Assembly: GCA_945870185.1 (NCBI GenBank)
Contig: CAMBRK010000040.1
Span: forward strand, 1-38,729
Origin: Aureispira sp. CCB-QB1
GTDB taxonomy: Bacteria; Bacteroidota; Bacteroidia; Chitinophagales; Saprospiraceae
Direction of reading: 5' to 3'
Length of the DNA: 38,729 bases
This document shows, one piece after another, positions 1 through 10,200 of this stretch. The translations under genes were made by a program, and so were the position numbers. The notes under the pieces are model-generated. The model saw only the letters and a list, made by a program, of their open reading frames with translations, was not told where the DNA came from and searched no databases. The stretch's first letter is position 1, and each line of letters begins with the position of its first letter.

Positions 1-492
1 ATATTTATTGATTTATCCGTAAATGGGACGGTTTGGAAAGAATTTGGAAGATTGAATATCCCTAAAGCATCTGGCTCATCCTTTTATGAAGGAACTACTG
101 GGCCTGATTTCGGAGGGAAAATCGCAAGATATGTACTGATAACTGCAGTAAGCAACCATGGAGGCACTTGTTATGGCATAGGAGAAGTCAAAATTAACGC
201 CACTGCAGTCACTACCGCGGTCAATGACCCATTAGCTGGTGTTTCTGTAAGTATTAATCCTAACCCCTTTACTGATAAAGCGAACTTACACCTAGAAGGC
301 TTTCCTACTGGTGAAGCTTCATTAACTATTGTGGATGTAATGGGAAAATCTTATTATCAATCAGTTATCAATCTAATTGAAGACAAAACCATCATACCTT
401 TATCGGCACAGGATATGCCTTCAGGATTGTATTTTGCTCAGATTACTCAGCAAGGTGGCATAAAAACTATTAAATTTGAAATCATCAGATAA
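1..492 (+). CDS. C-terminal part of a secreted discoidin-like protein with T9SS sorting domain (5' truncated)
   Basis: The frame is open from base 1, so the gene begins upstream of the window; the TTG at 52 is not a credible start. The first ~70 residues resemble the end of an F5/8 type C (discoidin) carbohydrate-binding domain, with a W.EFGR strand and a closing strand ending IGEVKINAT. The last ~80 residues form a type A T9SS C-terminal sorting domain: they begin near INPNPF, contain a VMGK turn, pass through MPSGLYFAQI and end KFEIIR. By family knowledge the protein is exported to the outer membrane surface or medium through type IX secretion. It ends 34 bp before the DUF1800 gene on the same strand, so the two may be co-transcribed. 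The catalytic or binding role of the missing N-terminal part cannot be judged. Confidence 0.8.
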   Translation: MFIDLSVNGTVWKEFGRLNIPKASGSSFYEGTTGPDFGGKIARYVLITAVSNHGGTCYGIGEVKINATAVTTAVNDPLAGVSVSINPNPFTDKANLHLEGFPTGEASLTIVDVMGKSYYQSVINLIEDKTIIPLSAQDMPSGLYFAQITQQGGIKTIKFEIIR

Positions 493-526
493 AACTAAAT
501 GCTCCAAAAATTAAAATAAATTAAAG

Positions 527-2395
527 ATGAAGACCATTCAAAATATAATAATCACACTTTCCTTCTTTCTTTTTTCTACCCATGCTCTACTCGCACAGCC
601 GTACAAAGATTATATAGGCGCGGGACATAATGCGGGCATCACAGTGACAGCCAGTAGTAGCTCGGGCAGTGCTACCCCAGCAAAAACTATAGATGGTTCA
701 GGGATGAATGACCGAATGATGCAAATGTCTAGATTTATGAGTCAAGCCACATTGGGTGCCAATAATGCACAAATCAACAGTGCACTAAATATGGGATACG
801 AAAACTGGATCAATGACCAATTTACCAAATCACCGACTCTAGTACTTCCTAAAATGAACACTATCTGGAATGAGATCGTAACTTTAAATCCAGAAGCTTT
901 TGGGCCCGCAGCTATTCATTTCAACTATGCTTGGTGGGATAATAATATGACTAATCAAGACCTGCTCAGACAAAAAGTTGCCTATGCATTGAGTCAGATC
1001 TTGGTCACGTCTATTAATTCTGATTTGGGTGGATGGGGCGAAGCAGTATCTTCATACTATGATATTTTTATCAATAATGCTTTTGGCAATTATAGAGATA
1101 TCTTAGGACAAGTGAGCAGACATCCTGCTATGGGATATTACTTGAGTCACTTAAATAATCCGAAAACAGACCTGGCCAATAACATACGACCTGACGAAAA
1201 CTATGCTCGAGAAATCATGCAGCTGTTTACTATAGGTCTTTATATGTTAAATCAGAATGGAACCCAGATGCTGGATGGAAACAACAACCCGATACCGACA
1301 TATAACAATGATGATATCAAACAAATGGCCAAAATCTTTACTGGTTTGTATGGTATCGTAAGGCCTTGTCCTGCAGCACCTTATCCGCCACAGTGTGTAT
1401 GTTGGAGCAATAATAATCCCCCATCTTGTGCAAACGCTGACGAGACCTGCTGCTGGTGGCCAACAACATCTGCTTTTGGAAATAATATCTATGTATTAGA
1501 TCGCACACAGTCTATGTTAATGTCTAATGCGGATCATGAAACTGGCCCCAAAACGATGCCTGGAGGTGCGATCATCAACATTCCCAATAATGGGATGGCA
1601 GAAGTAAATGCTGCTATTGACTTCTTATTTAATCATCAGAATACTCCGCCATTTGTGTCTTACCGGTTGATTCAAAGATTGGTCAAATCCAATCCTACAC
1701 CTGCATACGTATCTAGAGTAGCCGCACAATTTATCAACAATGGGCAAGGTGTTCGGGGTGATATGAAAGCGGTCATCAAACAAATTTTACTTGATGAAGA
1801 AGCGAGAAACTCAGCAGGATATCATATGGAGTCTGCCGGTAAGCTAAGAGAACCATTACTAAGATATACCCATGTGGCTAGAGCATTGCCTACCGAAAAT
1901 GACCGAAACCGATACTGGAATAATGGATACAACTATCTCAATGATACCAAACAACATGTAATGGCATCACCGACAGTATTCAACTTTTATCTACCTGATT
2001 TTCAGCCTGTAGGCGAAATCACAGAAAAAGGCTGGGTAGCCCCTGAGTTTAAGCTCCACAATACAGCCACATCAGTGGGATATATTAATTCCGTCCATGG
2101 TTGGTCTATTTGGAATAGTTTAATGTATAGTTGGGAAGGATCATGGCCTGACAATCCTGATGGTGCAAGGTTGGTCACCACATATTTACAATCGATAAGC
2201 AATGATAGTGAAGTACTGATCAATGAATTGGATATACTGTTTACCCATGGCCAACTCTCAGATGAAACCAGACAAATCATGAGAAATGCACTCAATCCAT
2301 TGCATTGGAATTGGGATCAAAATTCGCCGTTTGTAAGAACAAGACTTGCACTATATTTGCTAATGATATCACCCGATTACAATTGTGTAAAGTAA
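527..2395 (+). CDS. DUF1800 family exported protein
   Basis: 622 residues. A signal peptide (hydrophobic stretch followed by ALLAQP) precedes a DUF1800 domain. The family signature is seen in the SRFMSQATLGA region near residue 68, the REIMQLFTIGLYML segment near residue 232, and the later LREPLLRYTHVARALP segment. An insertion at about residues 280-308 holds six cysteines (CPAAPYPPQC, CVC, CC). DUF1800 proteins have no firmly established activity. They are commonly encoded next to a DUF1501 protein, as here, where the partner starts 46 bp downstream. The ATG at 527 is chosen because it directly precedes the signal peptide. No terminator is visible between the two genes, so an operon is likely. 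Confidence 0.88.
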   Translation: MKTIQNIIITLSFFLFSTHALLAQPYKDYIGAGHNAGITVTASSSSGSATPAKTIDGSGMNDRMMQMSRFMSQATLGANNAQINSALNMGYENWINDQFTKSPTLVLPKMNTIWNEIVTLNPEAFGPAAIHFNYAWWDNNMTNQDLLRQKVAYALSQILVTSINSDLGGWGEAVSSYYDIFINNAFGNYRDILGQVSRHPAMGYYLSHLNNPKTDLANNIRPDENYAREIMQLFTIGLYMLNQNGTQMLDGNNNPIPTYNNDDIKQMAKIFTGLYGIVRPCPAAPYPPQCVCWSNNNPPSCANADETCCWWPTTSAFGNNIYVLDRTQSMLMSNADHETGPKTMPGGAIINIPNNGMAEVNAAIDFLFNHQNTPPFVSYRLIQRLVKSNPTPAYVSRVAAQFINNGQGVRGDMKAVIKQILLDEEARNSAGYHMESAGKLREPLLRYTHVARALPTENDRNRYWNNGYNYLNDTKQHVMASPTVFNFYLPDFQPVGEITEKGWVAPEFKLHNTATSVGYINSVHGWSIWNSLMYSWEGSWPDNPDGARLVTTYLQSISNDSEVLINELDILFTHGQLSDETRQIMRNALNPLHWNWDQNSPFVRTRLALYLLMISPDYNCVK

Positions 2396-2441
2396 AAAGA
2401 AGAAAACCTTATATCAGTTCATCTAAGACAACAGAAACATC

Positions 2442-3896
2442 ATGGTTAAAAATAATATATCGAGAAGAAATTTTTTAGGACAAGCAAGTTGTGCTGCCAT
2501 AGGAAGTACCACCATATTTTCTACACTTTTCAATCTGAAAGCTGTCAATGCAGCAGCATCCTTCAATTCTTCCATAAATAATAATACAGAAGATTATAAG
2601 GCGTTGGTTTGCATCTTGAATTCAGGTGGTATCGACTCCTTCAATATGCTGGTACCTAGGTCAACAGCAGCATATAATCAATACGCTACTACTAGATCCA
2701 ATATGGCGTTGGCCCAAGGTGCACTCAGACCGATCAATCCATTGAATGCTGATTCTCAAGGAAGAACATTTGGTTTTCACCCATCTATGGTGCATATGCA
2801 AAATTTATTTGAAGCAGGCAAGCTAGCTTTTATCAATAATGTAGGCACTCTCGTACAGCCCATAACTAAAGCGCAATTTTATAACGGTACCGCACCATCC
2901 CCTTTAGGTTTGTATTCACATTCTGATCAGCAATTGCAATGGCAGACGGGTATCCCACAAGAAAGAACATCAATAGGCTGGGGAGGAAAAATCGCCGATC
3001 TATTGATCTCTGCTAACCCTAACCAAACGATCTCCATGAATATATCACTATCAGGAAGTAATATATTTCAAACTGGAGAAAACACCGTTGAATACGCATT
3101 ACACCCACAAGATGGAAGTCTAGGTATCATCGATTATAATAATCAGGATTGGGTGCTCCATACGATGAAGCGAGCCGCTATAGATGGTATGATACACCCT
3201 GCTTACAAAAATGTGTTTAAAAACACCTATCGCAAAACTATCAAAACCGCTATAGACGGTAATGAAATGCTTTCGGCGGTATTGGATAATCCACCTATAT
3301 TTAATGTACCCTTTACCACTCAAGATAATGATTTGGGGGGAAGTTTGCAGATGATCGCTAGAACGATAGCAGGTAGAAGTGAACTCAATGTAAAAAGACA
3401 GATCTTTTTCGTGGATATAGGAGGATGGGACATGCATGACGAACTACTGAATGCGCAAGCTGCAGGACTTAGTATTGTTGATACCGCTTTATACCAATTT
3501 AATGCTGCCATGGAGCAATTGGGTGTATCTGATAAGGTGACTGTATTTTCTTTATCTGAATTTTCGAGGACCCTAACCTCTAATGGAAATGGTACTGACC
3601 ATGCTTGGGGTGGGAATGTCTTTGTTATGGGCGGTGCCGTGAATGGTAGAAGACTTTATGGGCAATATCCATCATTGGCACTGACCAACTATAACTCCAA
3701 CCCTAGTCTTGATACCAACCCGCTAGAAGTAGGTGGCGGCTCACTTATACCTACCACCTCAGCCGATCAGTATTTTGCTGAGATTGCCTTATGGTATGGT
3801 GTTCCAGCTTCAGATTTAGTGATGTTATTTCCAAACATAGGCAATTTTTATAACCCTATGTCAGGAGTACCGCCTATTGGATTTTTAGATATATAA
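2442..3896 (+). CDS. DUF1501 family protein with Tat signal
   Basis: 484 residues. The N-terminus has a twin-arginine motif (SRRNFLGQ) and a hydrophobic stretch, suggesting folded export by the Tat system. The body matches the DUF1501 family, which is distantly related to sulfatase/alkaline-phosphatase-like hydrolases. Visible landmarks are LNSGGIDSFNMLVP near residue 60, FFVDIGGWDMHDEL near residue 323, SLSEFSRTLTSNGNGTDHAWGG near residues 369-390, and a VFVMGG strand. The partner DUF1800 gene lies immediately upstream. Its stop is only two bases from the stop of rsmG on the opposite strand. The substrate is unknown; the hydrolase-like fold is family knowledge, not something the sequence proves. 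Confidence 0.88.
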   Translation: MVKNNISRRNFLGQASCAAIGSTTIFSTLFNLKAVNAAASFNSSINNNTEDYKALVCILNSGGIDSFNMLVPRSTAAYNQYATTRSNMALAQGALRPINPLNADSQGRTFGFHPSMVHMQNLFEAGKLAFINNVGTLVQPITKAQFYNGTAPSPLGLYSHSDQQLQWQTGIPQERTSIGWGGKIADLLISANPNQTISMNISLSGSNIFQTGENTVEYALHPQDGSLGIIDYNNQDWVLHTMKRAAIDGMIHPAYKNVFKNTYRKTIKTAIDGNEMLSAVLDNPPIFNVPFTTQDNDLGGSLQMIARTIAGRSELNVKRQIFFVDIGGWDMHDELLNAQAAGLSIVDTALYQFNAAMEQLGVSDKVTVFSLSEFSRTLTSNGNGTDHAWGGNVFVMGGAVNGRRLYGQYPSLALTNYNSNPSLDTNPLEVGGGSLIPTTSADQYFAEIALWYGVPASDLVMLFPNIGNFYNPMSGVPPIGFLDI

Positions 3897-3898
3897 TA

Positions 3899-4522
3899 CT
3901 ACCCTTGCACATATAGCACATACTTCTCTTCGAAGTAGGGCTCATTAAAGTACTTTAAGATGTGTACCATTTCTTTGTATTCGAATTTGGGTATTAATTT
4001 GATCTCTTCTTTGAGATCACCTTTTAGTGCGATAAGACCATTGGGATAAATATTTTTTTGATCATTAGACAAAACTTTTCTTGCCCAAGGAAGTAACTTA
4101 TCTACTTTGGCGACTGCGCGGGTGACTACAAAGTCAAACTTATCTTTTAGCTCCTCTACCCTAGCCGTCTTGGTGGTTACATTTTGAAGATTAATAGCTT
4201 CGGCAACAGCAGTAGTTACCGTTATTTTTTTATTGATACTATCTACTAAAATAAACTGACAATCCGGAAAAAGTATGGCTAGCGGAATACCCGGAAAGCC
4301 GCCACCTGTACCCAAATCGACTATTTTGGTACCTTCTTTAAAGGATAAAAATTTGGCCACGGCCATAGAGTGTAGGATGTGATGCAAATATAAATTGTCA
4401 ATATCCTTGCGGGAAATAACATTGATTTTTTCATTCCATTCTTTGTACAATGCATCCAAAGCTTCAAACTGATGAAGCTGGTGTTCTGAAAGATTCGGGA
4501 AATACTTTTTGATAAGTTCCAA
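3899..4522 (-). CDS. rsmG: 16S rRNA (guanine-527-N7)-methyltransferase RsmG
   Basis: 207 residues, the usual length for RsmG/GidB. It methylates N7 of G527 in the 530 loop of 16S rRNA using S-adenosylmethionine, in the cytoplasm. The SAM-binding motif VDLGTGGGFPGIPL is at residues ~68-81, preceded by KEWNEKINVISRKD (~27-40) and an H-H-I-L-H-S segment (~47-52), both typical of the family; RVEEL and TRAVAK follow. The start is a TTG at 4522. It fits because a TACTTTTG -7 box lies 18 bp upstream, leaving a very short leader, and because homologues begin at this residue. No in-frame ATG is available. The 3' end converges on the DUF1501 gene with a 2-bp gap. Confidence 0.95.
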   Translation of the reverse strand: MELIKKYFPNLSEHQLHQFEALDALYKEWNEKINVISRKDIDNLYLHHILHSMAVAKFLSFKEGTKIVDLGTGGGFPGIPLAILFPDCQFILVDSINKKITVTTAVAEAINLQNVTTKTARVEELKDKFDFVVTRAVAKVDKLLPWARKVLSNDQKNIYPNGLIALKGDLKEEIKLIPKFEYKEMVHILKYFNEPYFEEKYVLYVQG

Positions 4523-4539
4523 AGGAGTCTGATTTGGTG

Positions 4540-4567
4540 CAAAAGTAAGTGTAATAGTTTGTACAAA
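4540..4567 (-). promoter_or_regulatory. Promoter for rsmG
   Basis: On the minus strand a TTTG (-33 like, 4567-4564) is followed after 16 bases by TACTTTTG (4547-4540), a perfect match to the Bacteroidota -7 consensus TAnnTTTG. Transcription would begin about 10 bases before the TTG start at 4522. Confidence 0.6.
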
Positions 4568-4609
4568 AAAATTTCATGCTTGACATCGCTAAAAATTACT
4601 AAAATTGCA

Positions 4610-4617
4610 TAAATTTG
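4610..4617 (+). promoter_or_regulatory. -7 promoter element for the DUF4105 gene
   Basis: TAAATTTG matches TAnnTTTG and ends only 4 bases before the ATG at 4622. Transcription from it would give an almost leaderless message. No clear TTTG -33 box is seen at the usual distance. The rsmG promoter lies about 45-70 bp away on the opposite strand. Confidence 0.4.
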
Positions 4618-4621
4618 TGTA

Positions 4622-5770
4622 ATGAATCGCAAAACCATACTTACTTTTCTAATATTTTGGAGTTTTTGGTGCCAAAGCCAAAGCAATCCTATAGAGATAT
4701 CTATACTCACCTGCGCTCCAGGACAGGACATTTACTCCATTTATGGACACAATGCCATCAGGATTCTGGACAAAAATACCGGCAGTGATATGGTTTACAA
4801 CTATGGAACTTTCGATTTTAAAACCAAAGGATTTGCCATCAAATTTATGCTAGGTAAACTACCTTACACACTAGATGTAGCGCCCTATGACCGATTTTTG
4901 ATGGAGTACGATTATTTTCAACGGGCTGTTAATGAGCAAGTTTTGCATTTGGATTCTACACAGACACAAAGTGTCATCTCATACCTGGCCAAAAATATGC
5001 AGCCTGAAAACCGTACCTACAAGTACGACTTTTTTATGGACAACTGTGCTACCAGATTAAGAGATATCATCGATAAAAATATTGCAAACAATACATGGGA
5101 TACCACCCAAGCATCAGGGAAGACGTTTAGACAAATCATCAAAGAATATCAAAAACCTATGCCGTGGCTTGATTTTGGAGTAGATTTGATCATAGGCGCA
5201 CCTGCAGACGAAGTCACTACGCTACAAGAAGAAACATTTATTCCTGACTATTTGCTTCAAGCTATTCAAAATGCAAAAGTTGATTCTGGTCAAAAATTGG
5301 AAAAAGAACGGTACAATGTGTTGAATTTTGAAAACAAGATACCACAGACACCTTTCTTGTTCACGCCGTATGCACTCTTTTCATTTTTACTACTTTTTGA
5401 AATATGGCTGTTTTTTAAACGTGAAACGTACACATGGATACCAAAATACGACCGCATTTGGATATATGTTCTATCTTTTTGTAGTCTTTTGATGCTCTTT
5501 ATGTGGTTATGCACAGATCATATACCCACAAAATATAACTGGAATATACTTTGGGCCAACCCGTTAATCATATTTTGGTATTTTAAAGCTCAGAAAAATG
5601 CTTCGGGAAAGTGGATATACTTCATCTCATGGGCTTTTCTTAGCCTTGCCTTAATCAATACTATTCCTAACTTCCAAATACTGCCACAATACTTTCATCC
5701 TATTGTAGCTATCATTTGTTTGATTTTACTTATAAAATTGACTAGAATACAGTCTAAAAATAAAAATTGA
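4622..5770 (+). CDS. DUF4105 (Lnb N-terminal-like) exported membrane protein
   Basis: 382 residues. A short N-terminal signal or anchor segment is followed by a DUF4105 domain. Its hallmarks are LTCAPGQDIYSIYGHNAIRI (~residues 20-40), MVYNYGTFDF (~50-60), and YDFFMDNCATRLRDII (~138-153). The last carries the conserved Asn-Cys pair seen in this cysteine-peptidase-like family. The C-terminal ~140 residues contain about five predicted membrane helices, starting near FTPYALFSFLLLFEIW. A periplasmic DUF4105 domain on a C-terminal multi-helix anchor is a common Bacteroidota arrangement. Its molecular role is not established. The gene is divergent from rsmG. The next gene starts 11 bp after the stop. 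Confidence 0.82.
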   Translation: MNRKTILTFLIFWSFWCQSQSNPIEISILTCAPGQDIYSIYGHNAIRILDKNTGSDMVYNYGTFDFKTKGFAIKFMLGKLPYTLDVAPYDRFLMEYDYFQRAVNEQVLHLDSTQTQSVISYLAKNMQPENRTYKYDFFMDNCATRLRDIIDKNIANNTWDTTQASGKTFRQIIKEYQKPMPWLDFGVDLIIGAPADEVTTLQEETFIPDYLLQAIQNAKVDSGQKLEKERYNVLNFENKIPQTPFLFTPYALFSFLLLFEIWLFFKRETYTWIPKYDRIWIYVLSFCSLLMLFMWLCTDHIPTKYNWNILWANPLIIFWYFKAQKNASGKWIYFISWAFLSLALINTIPNFQILPQYFHPIVAIICLILLIKLTRIQSKNKN

Positions 5771-5781
5771 ATCCATCTTAT

Positions 5782-6246
5782 ATGACCATTCAAGCAAGTA
5801 CCGTAGAAGAATACATAGAAAAAGTAAATGATACTTCCAAACAGGTAGCGATCATAAAACTCAGGGATGTCATACAAAAAAATATACCTGAAGGTTTTGA
5901 AGAAGGTATGAATTACAATATGATTGGCTATTATATTCCACATCGTTTATATCCATCGGGTTACCATTGTGACACCAAACAACCACTACCTTTTATGAAT
6001 ATAGCTGCCCAGAAAAATTTTGTGGCTATCTACCATATGGGTGTCTATGCAGATGATGCGCTTTTACAATGGTTTACTTCTGAACACGCCAAAAGAGTAA
6101 AAGGCAAATTGGATATGGGAAAAAGCTGTATTCGCTATAAAAAGCCTGAAGATATACCTTTTGATTTGATAGGCGAACTTGCAGCTAAAATCAATCCACA
6201 AGATTGGATCGAGACCTATGAGACCCAATTTAAGCCCAAAAAATAA
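5782..6246 (+). CDS. DUF1801 domain protein
   Basis: 154 residues from the ATG at 5782. An upstream TTG at 5767 would overlap the DUF4105 gene by four bases, but it lies outside the conserved region. The protein has the DUF1801 (YdhG/YjbR-like) pattern: a helical start with VEEYIEKV, then IPEGFEEGMNYNMIGYYIP, FMNIAAQKNFVAIYHMGVY, and a closing segment KLDMGKSCIRYKKPEDIPFDLI. These are small cytosolic alpha/beta proteins without a settled function. It sits in a likely operon between the DUF4105 protein and an alpha/beta hydrolase, but the neighbours do not suggest a shared pathway. Confidence 0.85.
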   Translation: MTIQASTVEEYIEKVNDTSKQVAIIKLRDVIQKNIPEGFEEGMNYNMIGYYIPHRLYPSGYHCDTKQPLPFMNIAAQKNFVAIYHMGVYADDALLQWFTSEHAKRVKGKLDMGKSCIRYKKPEDIPFDLIGELAAKINPQDWIETYETQFKPKK

Positions 6247-6280
6247 TAGCCAAAATTATCATTACATTTAATTTAATAAG

Positions 6281-7120
6281 GTGGAAGAAATTAAAAGTAG
6301 ACATTATTTCATCTATGATCAATCGAAAACATTGCCTGATTCTAAGTACGCATTTGGGATTCAGGAAGTCATAGATAAAAGGTTAAAAAAAACCAAATCT
6401 TTTGAAAGTTTTAATGAGTTAGTGGCTCATATCAGTGAAAACTCAGTTGGTTCTGATATATCTCCTAAAGGTGTTCTGTTTTACATCCACGGATACCAAG
6501 CAGATCAAAAGATGTTTATGGAACAAAGTGGATTTACGCTCCAAAATGATGTTTTTGATAAAATAGCAGATAAGTATAGCATTATTATTTCCCTTCAGTG
6601 GAATTCCGTCCTTCACTATCAGAAAGCAGTGTCCAACGCTTATGAAAAAGGGAGCAGATTTGTTCATTTTCTGCAGCCAATTATGGAGAATTTCTGTAAG
6701 ATATCATCTTTATGTTCGGTCAGTTTTTTGTGTCACAGTATGGGCAACAGAGTATTTCAGGGTATATATGATACCTGGACACAACGCAATACTCCAATAC
6801 AATTTACAAAGGTTTGGATGATGGCGGCTGATTTGGAGTATGATATATTTTCAACACAATTCCCCAAAGCATCGTACTATATCCAACATGTATATATTTA
6901 TTATAAAACTCAAGACTTAACTCTCAAAATCGCAAAATCCCTTGAAGACCATCCAAGGCTGGGCATCATTGGCCCCAAATACCGACTCGAAAATATGTTT
7001 ATTCGGGATGTTTCTGATATCTCTGATGATCAAAGTTTAGGTGGCAATCTTTCGCATCACAGATACTATTATGGTAGTCCTACGATTAGACAAGAAATTG
7101 TAGATGGGCTTTTAAAGTAA
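6281..7120 (+). CDS. Alpha/beta hydrolase (DUF900-like)
   Basis: 279 residues from a GTG start; the only upstream in-frame codons before a stop are not starts. It has an oxyanion-type strand VLFYIHGYQ (~residues 65-73) and a nucleophile elbow CHSMGNR (~151-157), where Ser153 sits in a Cys-x-Ser-x-Gly variant of G-x-S-x-G. The overall pattern matches the DUF900/esterase-lipase branch of alpha/beta hydrolases: HGY, then a LQWNS strand, then a helical region before the elbow, then an AADLE strand. The catalytic acid may be Asp833-equivalent in AADLEYD, and the late HH pair (SHHRYYYG) offers a histidine; both are tentative. No signal peptide is present, so it is probably cytosolic. The substrate is unknown. 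A strong hairpin terminator follows. Confidence 0.78.
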   Translation: MEEIKSRHYFIYDQSKTLPDSKYAFGIQEVIDKRLKKTKSFESFNELVAHISENSVGSDISPKGVLFYIHGYQADQKMFMEQSGFTLQNDVFDKIADKYSIIISLQWNSVLHYQKAVSNAYEKGSRFVHFLQPIMENFCKISSLCSVSFLCHSMGNRVFQGIYDTWTQRNTPIQFTKVWMMAADLEYDIFSTQFPKASYYIQHVYIYYKTQDLTLKIAKSLEDHPRLGIIGPKYRLENMFIRDVSDISDDQSLGGNLSHHRYYYGSPTIRQEIVDGLLK

Positions 7121-7164
7121 AAAAAACGGGTACTGACTTTTTACATCAATACCCGTTTTTTTTA
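7119..7164. terminator. Bidirectional rho-independent terminator
   Basis: AAAAAACGGGTA and TACCCGTTTTTT form a stem across a ~17-base loop, with an A run on one side and a T run on the other. It lies between the ends of the hydrolase gene (+) and the giant surface protein gene (-) and can serve both. Confidence 0.85.
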
Positions 7165-7206
7165 TAAATCATTAGATTTTGCTCGAAAATCTTTATGAAC
7201 TCTTGC

Positions 7207-10200
7207 TTATTTGATATTCAACATTTTATTAGTTTTCACTTCATTACCGAACATAAGGTCATACAAGAATATTCCTGATGTACCTAATTGCTCTGATGCT
7301 ACCCTAATGGTGTTGTCACCTTTAGTACCATATTGCTGATGCGTATATACCACCCTACCTGTGATATCACGTACCTTTAAAGATACTTGACCATCTTCAG
7401 GAAGGGTAAACTGAATATTGGTTTCATTATTCCACGGATTTGGTGTATTACCATACAATTCAAAAACACCAGCATCTGCTCTTTCGATTCTCCAAGTCAA
7501 TTTATTAGCATCTAGATCTGCACCATAATATTCAGGTTTCAAGCCTTTATTTACTCCAGAAATCATAACATCAGCGAGTGAATTAGATTTTTCAGCGTCC
7601 ATATGTATAAAGAATAATACGTCGCCTTCTTTTACCTGCTTACTATCAGGGCTATGCCAAGATACATTTAACATTCCACTGTTATATATATAGTTATCAG
7701 GATTGAAATTAAGTGTTCCTGAAGAAATGTACATGTTTTCTATATCCTTAACTGGAATTGAAATTTGGAAGCCATTGATCTGATCGTCTTTAGATGCAAG
7801 TACAGGAATGATATTACTACCACTGATAAGTTGCATATCATTCATGCTGAAGCTCAAATTATTACTTCTATTTTCAGCGTTCTTATCTTTAGCATGGGTA
7901 ACATAACTGCTATTGACATCTCCTATTTTGACACCTACCCAATCGATATTCATGTTGCTGTTTAGGTTTTCAATATGGTAACTTTCTGGCATGAAGCCTC
8001 TGAACGGATCTTTAGGATCATGGAAAACATAGGCTTTATCCACCATTCTCCAACTAGTATTATCAGGGAACTTGTCGTAGATACCTAAGATCAATTTTCT
8101 CAACTGCAAAATATCAGAAGCACTTACTTTATCGTCCCTATTAACATCTGCTGCGATGATTTTATATGGAGAATTCAGTTCTAGTATTTTCAAGATATGT
8201 TTTTGGATAAAGATCAAGTCTAATGTACTGACGCCTTCCAGATCATTGTCATCTCTTACCGGTATAACATCATACGTACCACTTCCATTCATCTCAGGAA
8301 ACTCGTATTTACCCGTAATATTAGTATTGGTCTCAGGCATATTACTTCCATCTAGTGCAATAACTACATTAGGAACAGCTTGGGCATTTTCAGTCTGAAC
8401 AGTACCTGTAATTCTTGTTGGAGGAGTGATACAGAAAGGTGGTATTTGATTTTGCAATCCTACCAATGATTGACAAAGCGTGTGTGGAGCTGAAGCCCCT
8501 TCATACCAGAAATAAACGGTGATACCGATAGGCATATTTGGAATTAGATCTACACATGTGTACACTCGCGTGGTGTCATTGACATTCGTATTGGAAAATG
8601 ATGCCAAAATATTTTGATTTGTTGCGCCATTGTCACATCCTGCAAAAATAACCGCATGATCATACACATTGTCTATAGCCATTAACTGATCATCTAATTC
8701 TGGATATGTTTTTACACACACTAAACTTTCATCTACACCATTGACCATTAACACAAAGTTTAAGGTGTCACGTTTGGTATTATCACAATTGGATACTGCA
8801 ACAAGTTGGAAAGTCGTATCACCATCTTCGTAATCCCCATTCAAATTAAAATCAGTAACAGGAACACCATTTACAAATAATGATAGATTACAGCCCGGTA
8901 CGCCATGAAGTGCTGCACCACTGAGACTTGCTTCACAAGTCATAGAGTCTCTGTTGATCACAAATGAAGTCGGTCCTGTGATATTTGGTATAGGAACTAA
9001 AACAGTTATGGTTTGAGTACTTGTAAATATTCCATTATTAGTACCTACCACTAGTTGACAAGAATCTGTTACGGTCCATATTCTTTGGAAAGTACCCGCA
9101 CATAATGTATTAGGTAGATTATCTGTAAAGGTTACCGTGATATCTCCACAAGTAAACTGATCTGTATCTAAATTTGGTGAACCTATGCTAGCTGGCAACG
9201 GAGAATCACAATTGGTAATCGTCACATTATCAGGAAAATCAATATCGGGAGCTGCAATCGGATCAAAATTAGTCACATTGATCAATTGTACACACTGCGA
9301 AGAGTTACCTGATGCGTCAGTTGCTGTAAACGTTCGGGTAATCAAACCTACATTACAATCACTTATGTCTATAATAGGAACTTCAGTAAGTGTAAATCCA
9401 ACAGAACAGTTGTCACTGGCTAATGCAACTCCATAGGTGGATAAAGGTGCCGTAGGATCAAATGATGCACAGTCGAGGTTCAAGTTCGCAGGACAGTCCA
9501 ATATTGGATTCAACGTATCTAATACTGTTACCTGAGCCGTACAAGATAAAGATTGGTTAGTATTCGTATTGGTAACTGTTAAAGTAACGATAATCGGAAT
9601 GTTGCTTGCAGCATCATTACAATTAAATGTAGCAGGTGTAACGGTTGCTGTTACGTTTGCACATGCACCCACAGCTCCTGTTGATATATTTGCTGGTGTG
9701 ATGCTGACCGTTCCTAGAGGGTTTAAGTATACTGTAATATTCTGAGTAGAACATGTCAAAGTACCCGGATCAACAACAACTGGAGCAGAATTACTTCCAA
9801 CACAACCATTCACATCAGTTGTGGTAACTGTATATGTGGTATTCACAATAGGTGATACTGTAATTGCAGCTGTAGTTGCTGTAGTATTCCAAACATATGA
9901 AACACCACCTGATGCAGTCAATGTAGTGGATTCACCCACACATATCATCATATCTCCAGTAATCACTGGAACTGGATTTGGATCTAACGTTACTATGACA
10001 TTTGCCGTATTCTGGCATCCATTACTATCAGTACCAGTAACAGTATATGTTGTCGTGATTGCAGGCGATACGGTGATGGCCGATGTGGTTGCGCCTGTGC
10101 TCCATGCATACGTGTTTGCACCAGAAGCAGTTAATACCGTAGAAGTGCCCACACAAATTCTATTATCGCCAGAAATGGCAACGGTAGGCAATGGTCTGAT

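Noticed and set aside
3120-3437. 105-codon minus-strand frame within the DUF1501 gene
   Set aside because: Antisense to a well conserved gene, no family resemblance.
4580-4585. TTGACA as a sigma-70 -35 box
   Set aside because: Bacteroidota primary promoters do not use it, and no -10 hexamer lies at a proper distance.
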